From positions 1 through 7,709 of the forward strand of contig SMXR01000081.1 of NCBI GenBank assembly GCA_004356215.1: DNA of 7,709 bases, given 5' to 3'. This DNA is from Alphaproteobacteria bacterium. Its GTDB lineage: Bacteria > Pseudomonadota > Alphaproteobacteria > Sphingomonadales > SMXR01. The first letter of the stretch is position 1. Each line of letters begins with the position of its first letter. The position numbers and the translations under genes were made by a program. Positions 1 through 5,424 of this stretch are shown here, piece after piece. The notes under the pieces were generated by a model. The model worked only from the letters and a program-made list of their open reading frames with translations. It was not told the origin of the DNA and did no database searches.

Positions 1-40
1 AAGCATGCCTTAAGCTTTGATGTAAGAATTAACCCCGGGC

Positions 41-80
41 TTTCAAGGGGCAAAAAAATAAAACCCGGGACCCCTTGAAA
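41..80. repeat. Perfect 10-bp inverted repeat overlapping the sRNA -35 box
   Basis: The arms TTTCAAGGGG (41-50) and CCCCTTGAAA (71-80) are exact reverse complements separated by 20 bp. Each arm is flanked by a CCCGGG block (34-39 and 64-69), and the spacer contains an A-rich run (52-63). The right arm contains the proposed -35 box of the downstream small-RNA gene. The arm centres are 30 bp apart, about three helical turns, so a dimeric regulator could bind both arms on one DNA face. It does not look like a terminator on either strand, because no T-tract follows a compact stem. The repeat is seen directly; an operator role is inference. Confidence 0.5.
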
Positions 81-102
81 ATACCCTAGCGGTTTCTACA
101 TT
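74..102 (+). promoter_or_regulatory. Promoter of the putative small RNA
   Basis: CTTGAA (74-79) is followed after 16 bp by CTACAT (96-101). Read in the sigma70 register this is TTGAAA (75-80) and TACATT (97-102). This fits the alphaproteobacterial housekeeping consensus CTTGAC-N16-17-CTATAT well. The expected transcription start is about 104-110, just where the first hairpin begins. The tRNA gene further along (1291-1320) has the same CTTGAA...TACAT design, which supports reading this as a strong stable-RNA promoter. Calling it functional is inference from consensus match and position. Confidence 0.55.
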
Positions 103-107
103 AGTTT

Positions 108-220
108 TAGAAAGCACGTCATTGCTTCTTAAACCAAGCCCGTCCCAATCGGGCACCCCCTCAGGACGTTTCCTCCTGAGACCTGACCACCCCTTGATGA
201 AATTTAAGGGGTGGTTTTTT
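108..220 (+). ncRNA. Putative small structured RNA (about 113-117 nt), family not recognised
   Basis: Between a good promoter and a textbook terminator lies a run of four consecutive hairpins and no convincing reading frame. H1 pairs about 104-116 with 123-135 (loop CGTCAT, one G-U and two mismatches). H2 pairs GCCCG 138-142 with CGGGC 150-154. H3 pairs CTCAGGA 160-166 with TCCTGAG 174-180. H4 is the terminator stem 186-195/206-215. The single-stranded parts are C-rich (ACCCC at 155-159). The H3 loop and 3' arm carry TTTCCTCC (169-176), an anti-Shine-Dalgarno sequence like those used by several alphaproteobacterial trans-acting sRNAs. I could not match it to tmRNA, 6S RNA, SRP RNA or RNase P RNA. 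The 5' end is estimated from the promoter (range 104-110). It converges on the 3' end of the formylglutamate hydrolase gene, 20 nt away. It might instead be a structured 3' end of a longer upstream transcript. Confidence 0.55.
186..220 (+). terminator. Strong Rho-independent terminator
   Basis: ACCACCCCTT (186-195) pairs perfectly with AAGGGGTGGT (206-215) around a 10-nt loop, and is followed at once by six T residues (215-220). It ends transcription on the + strand, where the only candidate transcript is the small RNA. On the - strand the same stem lacks a following T-tract, so it is at best a weak terminator for the facing amidohydrolase gene. Confidence 0.85.
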
Positions 221-239
221 ATCAAATGAAGGTCACGGT

Positions 240-1193
240 TTATTCGGCGGCAAGCGGCCTGGCCTGGCCCAGGTTAAGCCCCGTCAGCTCACCCACCAGG
301 TCGCTCATGTCCGCTGTCAGGCGTTCAAACGCGGGCACTTTCGGCTCAAGGTTCACTTCGTCCATATAAAGGCTGCGGTTAATCTCGATCTGAATGGCGT
401 GAATATTATCCCCCGGCTTGCCATAGTGTTTGGTGCAATAGCCCCCGGCATAGGGATTGTTGCGCAAGACCGAATAGCCTTGTCTGGTAAGCGTTTCCTC
501 GATCAGGTCACTCAGTTCCGGGCCACAGCTGTGGCCATACCGGTCACCGAGAACAAAATCGGGGTTTGGATTGCCGTCCTTTTCTTCCGCTTTGATACAA
601 CGGCCGAGGCTCAACATCGACATCGACCGGCTTGAGGGCATCGAATGACAGTCGATCAACGCCGCCCAGCCGAACATCGAACGGGTCTTGGCCAGCAAAT
701 CCCGAAGCGCGCGGTGATAGGGCTTGTGGATATTTTCAATCCGCGACTGTTCCTTGGTGAAGCGAAGCTTGGACTTGTAAATGTCCATATCGTAGGCGAC
801 AACCCGCGGGATCGAGCCATACCCGGAATAAACCCGGTCGGAATCGCTTTTGGCGTAGGGCGGCAGGCGGTCATAAAACATCGTCGGGTCAAGCTCATAG
901 GGCTCGCGGTTGAGATCGATATAAACCCGGGGGTAAGTCGCTTTCAAAAGCGGCGCGCCGGCGGTTGCCGCGTCCTCGAACAGCAAATCAACATAGAAAT
1001 CTTCCGACCTTCTCAGGTCGATGGCATCGAGCCTCGACAAGCGCAGCAATCGCTCGGGATAATAGCGTCCGGAATGCGGTGAATTGAACACCAACGCCTG
1101 GGTCTGGGTCACCGGCAGGTCAATATCAAAGGGCGCCGGTCCAAAGAACGTCGTGCGGGCTTTAAATTTTCGTGGTGTTAAATGCAGATCCAT
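240..1193 (-). CDS. N-formylglutamate amidohydrolase family protein
   Basis: Family members hydrolyse N-formyl-L-glutamate to formate and glutamate, the last step of one histidine-degradation route, or act on related N-acyl amino acids; they are cytosolic metal-dependent enzymes. From the ATG at 1193 the protein has 317 residues. Visible family motifs are NSPHSG (37-42), DLNREP (93-98), IDCHSMPS (180-187), GDRYG (216-220) and GGYCTKHYGKP (250-260), followed by QIEINRSLYMDE (268-279). The His, Asp and Glu residues in these blocks are the expected metal and catalytic positions. An in-frame TTG at 1262 would add 23 residues, but they have no family-like features and no good ribosome site, so I prefer ATG 1193 (AGGA and a GGGG run lie upstream). 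No hut genes are adjacent, so histidine degradation is not shown. It converges with the small RNA and is divergent from the tRNA gene. The family call is firm; the exact substrate is not. Confidence 0.88.
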   Translation of the reverse strand: MDLHLTPRKFKARTTFFGPAPFDIDLPVTQTQALVFNSPHSGRYYPERLLRLSRLDAIDLRRSEDFYVDLLFEDAATAGAPLLKATYPRVYIDLNREPYELDPTMFYDRLPPYAKSDSDRVYSGYGSIPRVVAYDMDIYKSKLRFTKEQSRIENIHKPYHRALRDLLAKTRSMFGWAALIDCHSMPSSRSMSMLSLGRCIKAEEKDGNPNPDFVLGDRYGHSCGPELSDLIEETLTRQGYSVLRNNPYAGGYCTKHYGKPGDNIHAIQIEINRSLYMDEVNLEPKVPAFERLTADMSDLVGELTGLNLGQARPLAAE

Positions 1194-1336
1194 GCCCCGG
1201 GTGATTCCTAAAATTTCCAAGGCCTGCCAACGTAACACGTTTTTTTTGGATGGGAATACCAAAAAGATATAATCCCAACAAAAATTGTCACTTGAACGAT
1301 AAGTGTATCCGGTTTACATCAGTCCCCGCTTTAAAA
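1194..1336. promoter_or_regulatory. Divergent intergenic region between amidohydrolase and tRNA-Val
   Basis: This stretch must hold the - strand promoter of the amidohydrolase and the + strand promoter of the tRNA. The tRNA promoter is clear and listed separately. For the - strand I see only an AT-rich GATTATATC (about 1264-1272 on the complement) with GTGACA upstream at non-ideal spacing, so that promoter is not assigned. A short inverted repeat CACTT/AAGTG (1289-1293 and 1301-1305) straddles the tRNA -35 box. No coding sequence is seen. Confidence 0.35.
1291..1320 (+). promoter_or_regulatory. Promoter of tRNA-Val
   Basis: CTTGAA (1291-1296), a 17-bp spacer and TTACAT (1314-1319) match the alphaproteobacterial housekeeping promoter. 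In the sigma70 register the boxes are TTGAAC (1292-1297) and TACATC (1315-1320). The predicted start is near 1327, about 10 nt before the mature tRNA 5' end at 1337, which gives a short leader for RNase P to remove. Confidence 0.6.
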
Positions 1337-1411
1337 GGGTGCGTAGCTCAGCGGTAGAGCACTACGGTGACATCGTAGGGGTCGCTGGTTCGAGACCAGC
1401 CGCACCCACCA
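1337..1411 (+). tRNA. tRNA-Val (anticodon GAC), CCA encoded
   Basis: A complete cloverleaf is visible. The acceptor stem is GGGTGCG (1337-1343) with CGCACCC (1401-1407), the D arm is GCTC/GAGC (1346-1349 and 1357-1360), and the anticodon stem is CTACG/CGTAG (1362-1366 and 1374-1378). The T arm is GCTGG/CCAGC (1384-1388 and 1396-1400) with loop TTCGAGA. The discriminator is A1408 and CCA is encoded at 1409-1411. The anticodon GAC at 1369-1371 reads GUC and GUU valine codons. The anticodon loop is GTGACAT, which puts a G at position 32 where a pyrimidine is usual. All stems are fully paired, so the gene looks functional. No intrinsic terminator is apparent before the convergent SET gene ends at 1425. 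Confidence 0.95.
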
Positions 1412-1424
1412 TTTTCCTTTAAAC

Positions 1425-2597
1425 CTAAAGCGATTTGTATTCACCCAGTATGGACAGTTGCAGGTCGGTCATTGCGATGGCGTTCTTGATCACCGGCTCA
1501 GCCTTGGTGTCGGCCAGTCGGCCATTCAGGTATGCTTTGAGATCCTGATAAAATCCGGTATTGGTGGTGACAATCTGGCTGATGGCACTTTCCACCACAT
1601 TGGTCATATCATTCCCGGAAACCGTTGGGGTTAAAGCCTTGATCAACGCCGCCAGCACGGTTTTCAAGGCCTCGGCATTCCCTGCCCTCGGGATAATCAG
1701 GTGGGTGACCTGAATGCTGCCGGGCTCGTTCGCCATGATGATCGGGGTATGGAAACGTAATTTGGCCAGGGTTTCAGGCAGCTTGCCCTGATTTTCGATG
1801 CCAATATGGGCATTCACAAGAATATCACCCAAGCCACCCAGGTTTAGCGTAATCGGGACCGAGCGGACAAAATCAGCGCCACCATCGCCAAAACCGTAAT
1901 TCATGAACAGGTCAAAGGCATCAAAAGTGCCGTAGCGAATAAAGGCCTGGTCGGATTTGGGCACTGGCTTTGAATTCAGCAGGCCGATATTTTTGATATC
2001 CAGGCTTTGCGAGGCGAATTTAAAGCTGTCCGCTTGAAAATGATGGTTGGCGCAATCGACGATCGGTACCAGCATATGTTTATCTTCGGCCAGCCTTAAT
2101 ATCCGGGTTTTGAAAAAGCTTTTGAGGATCATTGAATTAAGATTGCCGGTTTGCAAATCTGATTTGAATGCCGGAATAAAATCCAGATCAGGGCGCCCTG
2201 CAATCAGGCGCCTGATGGTTTCCTGATCTTCTGCAAGCGCCAGCCAGGGGTAAAATGTTTTATGAGTCTTGATCTTATCCGTCTGGTTGAACAGTTCGAT
2301 CAGTGTTTGAAAGACGGCGTAATTTTCGGCTGACACCTGGGGCGCCGGGTTTGACAGCGACAAATCATTGTCAGCAAGGCCGACGTGTACAGAATCAAGC
2401 GAGAGCAACATTTCTTCCGGAATAAATGCCAGCAATTCTTCGGCACTGGCCTCCAGCCCCGATTCCAGGTGTAAATCACCACTATTTTCACAGATAACCA
2501 GATCGTCATTCAGCCAGCCGCCGGCGGCGGTTATCCGGGTTTCAAGTTTTTTCAGGGTTTGTTCGACCTTGAGATCTTCACATTTGTATTTAGCCAC
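1425..2597 (-). CDS. SET domain protein, Rubisco-LSMT/SETD3-like putative protein methyltransferase
   Basis: SET proteins transfer a methyl group from S-adenosylmethionine to lysine (in SETD3, histidine) side chains of proteins. The 390-residue protein has the order seen in the LSMT/SETD3 group: a split SET domain to about residue 240, then a helical C-terminal domain (about 265-390) like the LSMT substrate-binding domain. The NH motif sits in DCANHH (181-186; N184, H185). The end of the SET core, FIRYGTFDAFDLFMNYGF (219-236), parallels YGxxxNAExxxxYGF, with Y234 at the catalytic tyrosine position. The N-terminal block at 40-66 aligns with the usual GxG...ATRDIKAGE...IP...LL stretch, but the GxG itself is degenerate (G40-D41-L42). 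Start: GTG at 2597 is the only option, since a TAG lies six codons upstream in frame; the ribosome site is weak (GGGTGAAAG). It is divergent from the aminopeptidase. The target is unknown, and a non-catalytic role is possible. Confidence 0.72.
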   Translation of the reverse strand: MAKYKCEDLKVEQTLKKLETRITAAGGWLNDDLVICENSGDLHLESGLEASAEELLAFIPEEMLLSLDSVHVGLADNDLSLSNPAPQVSAENYAVFQTLIELFNQTDKIKTHKTFYPWLALAEDQETIRRLIAGRPDLDFIPAFKSDLQTGNLNSMILKSFFKTRILRLAEDKHMLVPIVDCANHHFQADSFKFASQSLDIKNIGLLNSKPVPKSDQAFIRYGTFDAFDLFMNYGFGDGGADFVRSVPITLNLGGLGDILVNAHIGIENQGKLPETLAKLRFHTPIIMANEPGSIQVTHLIIPRAGNAEALKTVLAALIKALTPTVSGNDMTNVVESAISQIVTTNTGFYQDLKAYLNGRLADTKAEPVIKNAIAMTDLQLSILGEYKSL

Positions 2598-2779
2598 TTC
2601 ACTTTCACCCGTCTACTTTTTGTTGCGCCGACTATGCCGGTCAAAAGAGGGACGCACAACAAAAAAAGAGACTGGTGTTAATTCTGCTGTTACATCCGCC
2701 TCGCACTCATTTTCTGATAGAATATTCGCCGTGGCTCGTCTAAGGTTTCGTTTCTTTTTTAGGAATAGGGAGTCTTGCC
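2598..2779. promoter_or_regulatory. Divergent promoter region between SET gene and aminopeptidase
   Basis: These 182 bp separate two divergent genes and must carry both promoters. On the + strand TAGAAT (2718-2723) is a good -10 candidate for the aminopeptidase, but no matching -35 lies 16-18 bp upstream. A 9-bp inverted repeat, TTTTTGTTG (2617-2625) and CAACAAAAA (2657-2665), encloses 31 bp just upstream of the SET gene start and could be an operator or a leader hairpin. The aminopeptidase ribosome site AGGGAG (2767-2772) lies 7 nt before its ATG. No further gene is supported here. Confidence 0.35.
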
Positions 2780-4648
2780 ATGAGCGCGAAAAAATATCTG
2801 TTATCAACATTCAGCGTCATACTCTTTGCCATTCTTGCCGCCTGTTCTGCCCCTGAGGAAGCGGCCAATGAAATGGACGAGTTTACCTTCGCCAATTATG
2901 ACGCCATCGTCGTGCGCCATGTCGACCTCGACCTCGATGTTGATTTTGACAACAAGATACTGACCGGCTCTGCCGAGCTTAGCCTGGAAATTTTAAAACC
3001 AGACACCAATACGCTTATCCTCGATACCCGGGATCTTGCGATTAAAGCCGTTTTCACGGAGGCCAGCGGCGGCTGGCAGGAAACCGGGTTTGTCCTTGAA
3101 GATGGCGGCAATCTGATGGGCCAGAGCCTGACCATCGATTTGCCCGAAGGCGCGGCGAAAGTGCGCATCGAATACCAAACCAGCCCCGGGGCCTCAGGCC
3201 TGCAATGGCTAACGCCCGAACAAACCGCGGGCAAGGAATATCCCTTTATGTTCAGCCAAAGCCAGGCGATCCATGCCCGGTCGTGGGTGCCGATCCAGGA
3301 TACCCCGGCGGTCAGGTTTACCTATAGCGCCACCATAAGGACGCCCGAGGCTTTGCTGGCGCTAATGAGTGCCGATCAGGACCCGTATACCCCGCGCGAC
3401 GGTGAATACTCGTTTGAAATGCCGCAGGCGATCCCGGCCTACCTGATGGCGATTGCGGTCGGTGACCTGGAATTCCAGGCGATCTCGGATACCGTCGGGG
3501 TTTACGCCGAAGAGTATATTCTTGCAGCCGCGGCTGAAGAATTCAGCGAAACCCCTATGATGATGGAGGCCACTGAAGCCCTTTACGGCCCCTACCTCTG
3601 GGGCCGCTATGACCTCCTCATCCTGCCCCCGAGCTTTCCCTTTGGCGGCATGGAAAACCCCAGGCTGACCTTCCTGACGCCGACTGTGATTGCCGGCGAT
3701 AAAAGCCTGACCAGCATCATTGCCCACGAACTGGCGCATTCATGGTCGGGAAACCTGGTGACCAACGCCACCTGGCGCCATGCCTGGCTCAACGAAGGCT
3801 TCACCTCTTATGTCGAAAACCGGGTTATGGAGGAGGTCTACGGCAAAGATCGCGCGGTGATGGAACAGGTCCTTGGCAAAGCGGATCTATTGGAAACAAT
3901 CGCCGGCTTCGAAGACCCAGCGATGTCCGCCCTGGTGATGCCTTATGGCTTAAACGACCCGTTTGAAGGCTTTACCGATGTGCCCTATCAAAAAGGCGAT
4001 CTGTTTCTGAGATATCTGGAACAAAAATTTGGCCGCGAGAAATTTGATACCTTCCTCAGGGCTTATTTTGAGGAATTTGCCTTCGGCAGCATCCTCTCGG
4101 AGGATTTTTACAGCTATCTTGATGAAAACCTGATGAGCCCCAACCCCGGGGTGGTTGAACCCGAAGTAATCCGGGCCTGGATTTATGATCCCGGTCTTTT
4201 GGATGTGGCCCCGGAGCCAACCTCGGATGCCTTTACCCTTGTCAGCGAAACCCGGGCCGCTTTCCTTGCCGGAGAAATTTCCGCAACCGAATTGGGCAGC
4301 GAGGCCTGGATAACCCATCAGTGGCTTTATTTTATCAATGCCCTGCCCGATGACATGGCCATGGAGCTTTTTATCGACCTTGATACCACCTTTGACCTGA
4401 GCGTGACGGCCAACGCCGAGATTGCCTTTGCCTGGTATATGAAATCACTGCAGGCCGGTTATTTGACCGTGGTCAACCCGGTCGAGGAATATTTGATCCG
4501 GATCGGCCGCGGCAAACTGATTTACCCGTTGTATCAAAGGCTGGTTGACCTGAATCAACGGGATTGGGCGCTTAAGGTTTACCAGAAAGCCCGGCCCGGC
4601 TATCACCCGATCGCCCAAGCCCGGATTGATGCCATCCTGGAGCTTTAG
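2780..4648 (+). CDS. M1 family zinc aminopeptidase lipoprotein, leukotriene-A4-hydrolase-like
   Basis: The enzyme removes N-terminal residues from peptides, here probably at the cell envelope. The 622-residue protein starts with a lipoprotein signal: KK, a hydrophobic stretch (7-21) and lipobox LAAC with Cys22 as lipidation site. The beta N-terminal domain (about 35-235) contains LQWLTPEQTAGKE (141-153), nearly identical to human LTA4H as I remember it. The catalytic domain has the exopeptidase motif GGMENP (289-294), the zinc site HELAH (316-320) with E339 exactly 18 residues on, and Y403 in VPYQKG, the usual transition-state tyrosine. The C-terminal helical domain (about 480-622) ends with GRGK (576-579), whose Arg/Lys match the carboxylate-binding pair of LTA4H. 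The position of LTA4H Asp375, needed for epoxide hydrolysis, appears to be F395, so a peptidase-only role is expected. AGGGAG precedes the ATG by 7 nt. It overlaps the next gene tail to tail by 4 bp. Confidence 0.92.
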   Translation: MSAKKYLLSTFSVILFAILAACSAPEEAANEMDEFTFANYDAIVVRHVDLDLDVDFDNKILTGSAELSLEILKPDTNTLILDTRDLAIKAVFTEASGGWQETGFVLEDGGNLMGQSLTIDLPEGAAKVRIEYQTSPGASGLQWLTPEQTAGKEYPFMFSQSQAIHARSWVPIQDTPAVRFTYSATIRTPEALLALMSADQDPYTPRDGEYSFEMPQAIPAYLMAIAVGDLEFQAISDTVGVYAEEYILAAAAEEFSETPMMMEATEALYGPYLWGRYDLLILPPSFPFGGMENPRLTFLTPTVIAGDKSLTSIIAHELAHSWSGNLVTNATWRHAWLNEGFTSYVENRVMEEVYGKDRAVMEQVLGKADLLETIAGFEDPAMSALVMPYGLNDPFEGFTDVPYQKGDLFLRYLEQKFGREKFDTFLRAYFEEFAFGSILSEDFYSYLDENLMSPNPGVVEPEVIRAWIYDPGLLDVAPEPTSDAFTLVSETRAAFLAGEISATELGSEAWITHQWLYFINALPDDMAMELFIDLDTTFDLSVTANAEIAFAWYMKSLQAGYLTVVNPVEEYLIRIGRGKLIYPLYQRLVDLNQRDWALKVYQKARPGYHPIAQARIDAILEL

Positions 4649-5322
4649 GATGCCCCGTTGATCGTGGGCCATATCAAAAACAGAAAAACGAAATAAAACG
4701 CCGCGCCAAAGAGGGCAAAAAGGGTGCCAAATGTAATAAACAAAACCGTTGAGGCGGCCATCAGCGCCAGGCCGAAATAGCTGCCCCCCGCTGCCAGGGT
4801 AATGAGCGCCAGCATCAGGCCGAAGGTCGGTGCAATAAAAATCTTCCACCGCGGAATCCTTAAGTTCAGCATGGCTGCAAACAGCGCTGAGATCACCACC
4901 AGATCACCCAGAGCGAACAACGGCTGGACATCCTCTCCAACCGGTATAAACAAAGCAATATGGGCCAGGTAATTGGCTTCCCCGGTCTGGTATTCAACAA
5001 AAATCTTGCGCGTCAGGCCGCCGTCGAAGCCATAATAATCAGCCACCGCCGCGGCCACGGCAAAGCCCACGACATGCCATCTGGTATTCAGGAAAAAAGC
5101 CAGGAACGTGCCGATCCCGACCGCGCCGACCATAACAAAGGCATCGGTCAGCCAGAACATGTCATTGGGGGTTGCCCACGACAACAGGTAAACCAGAAAA
5201 AGCCCGGCGCTGAAGGGGGCTGATTTTCTGATATCCTTGTTGACCACCGTGGTGACGCCAAAAAATATCGCGGCCATGCTGAGAAGGGCAATAAAGAAAA
5301 CGATTATTGTGGTGATGGCCAT
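4645..5322 (-). CDS. Polytopic integral membrane protein of unknown function
   Basis: I do not recognise the family. The 225-residue protein is very hydrophobic, with about seven or eight membrane spans: roughly 4-26, 37-52, 57-78, 83-99, 134-153, 160-178 and one or two in 182-218. Two acidic residues sit in or at the edge of predicted spans: D95 in VADYYGF (93-99) and D140 in FALGD (136-140), separated by a polar loop of about 35 residues. The order of a DY-type then a GD-type aspartate resembles presenilin/signal-peptide-peptidase aspartyl proteases, but the first glycine of GxGD is Ala137 and no PAL motif is seen, so this is only a hint. A transporter or channel is equally possible. The ATG at 5322 follows AGGGG closely (3 nt). 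It is divergent from the transsulfuration operon and shares stop-codon bases with the aminopeptidase. Confidence 0.7.
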   Translation of the reverse strand: MAITTIIVFFIALLSMAAIFFGVTTVVNKDIRKSAPFSAGLFLVYLLSWATPNDMFWLTDAFVMVGAVGIGTFLAFFLNTRWHVVGFAVAAAVADYYGFDGGLTRKIFVEYQTGEANYLAHIALFIPVGEDVQPLFALGDLVVISALFAAMLNLRIPRWKIFIAPTFGLMLALITLAAGGSYFGLALMAASTVLFITFGTLFALFGAAFYFVFLFLIWPTINGAS

Positions 5323-5424
5323 ACGCCCCTTTTCAATTCTTCTCTTTTCATACGCCCTATTATTCTCTAAACACGAGGCCAGTAAAAGATCAATTTTTTT
5401 GAGGAATAAATCAGGAGCCTGATT
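5323..5424. promoter_or_regulatory. Divergent promoter region upstream of the transsulfuration operon
   Basis: About 100 bp must hold promoters for both the membrane-protein gene (- strand) and the cystathionine synthase operon (+ strand). TATTAT (5358-5363) is a -10 candidate on the + strand, without a convincing -35 at standard spacing. A run of seven or more T residues lies at about 5394-5400. The gap is too short, and lacks the stems, for a SAM, SAH or other sulfur-linked riboswitch that I would recognise. Confidence 0.3.
5410..5423 (+). promoter_or_regulatory. Ribosome binding site inside a 6-bp inverted repeat
   Basis: ATCAGG (5410-5415) and CCTGAT (5418-5423) are exact reverse complements with AG between them. 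The Shine-Dalgarno AGGAG (5413-5417) lies inside, 7 nt before the ATG at 5425, and decides that start. As RNA the repeat could fold to a 5-bp stem with a GAGC loop that would partly hide the ribosome site; as DNA it could be a small operator. Either role is inference. Confidence 0.5.

Noticed and set aside
1..220. tmRNA, 6S RNA, SRP RNA or RNase P RNA as the identity of the small RNA
   Set aside because: No tag-peptide segment, tRNA-like end, central bubble layout or SRP/RNase P core sequence could be found.
43..225. 60-residue reading frame on the - strand, TTG start
   Set aside because: It runs through the terminator and hairpins of the small RNA, has no ribosome site and resembles no protein; the RNA reading explains the sequence better.
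645..1082. 145-residue + strand frame opposite the amidohydrolase
   Set aside because: It is a shadow of a gene with clear family motifs on the other strand, and it has no recognisable domain.
1194..1262. TTG start extending the amidohydrolase by 23 residues
   Set aside because: The extra residues are unlike the family, lack a good ribosome site and occupy the likely leader region; ATG 1193 gives a normal length.
2617..2665. Terminator formed by TTTTTGTTG and CAACAAAAA
   Set aside because: The arms are A/T-rich and 31 bp apart, giving a weak stem; it lies upstream of both divergent genes, where no transcript should end.
5323..5424. Sulfur-related riboswitch before the transsulfuration operon
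   Set aside because: The gap is only about 100 bp, shared by two divergent promoters, and shows no multi-stem leader or attenuator.
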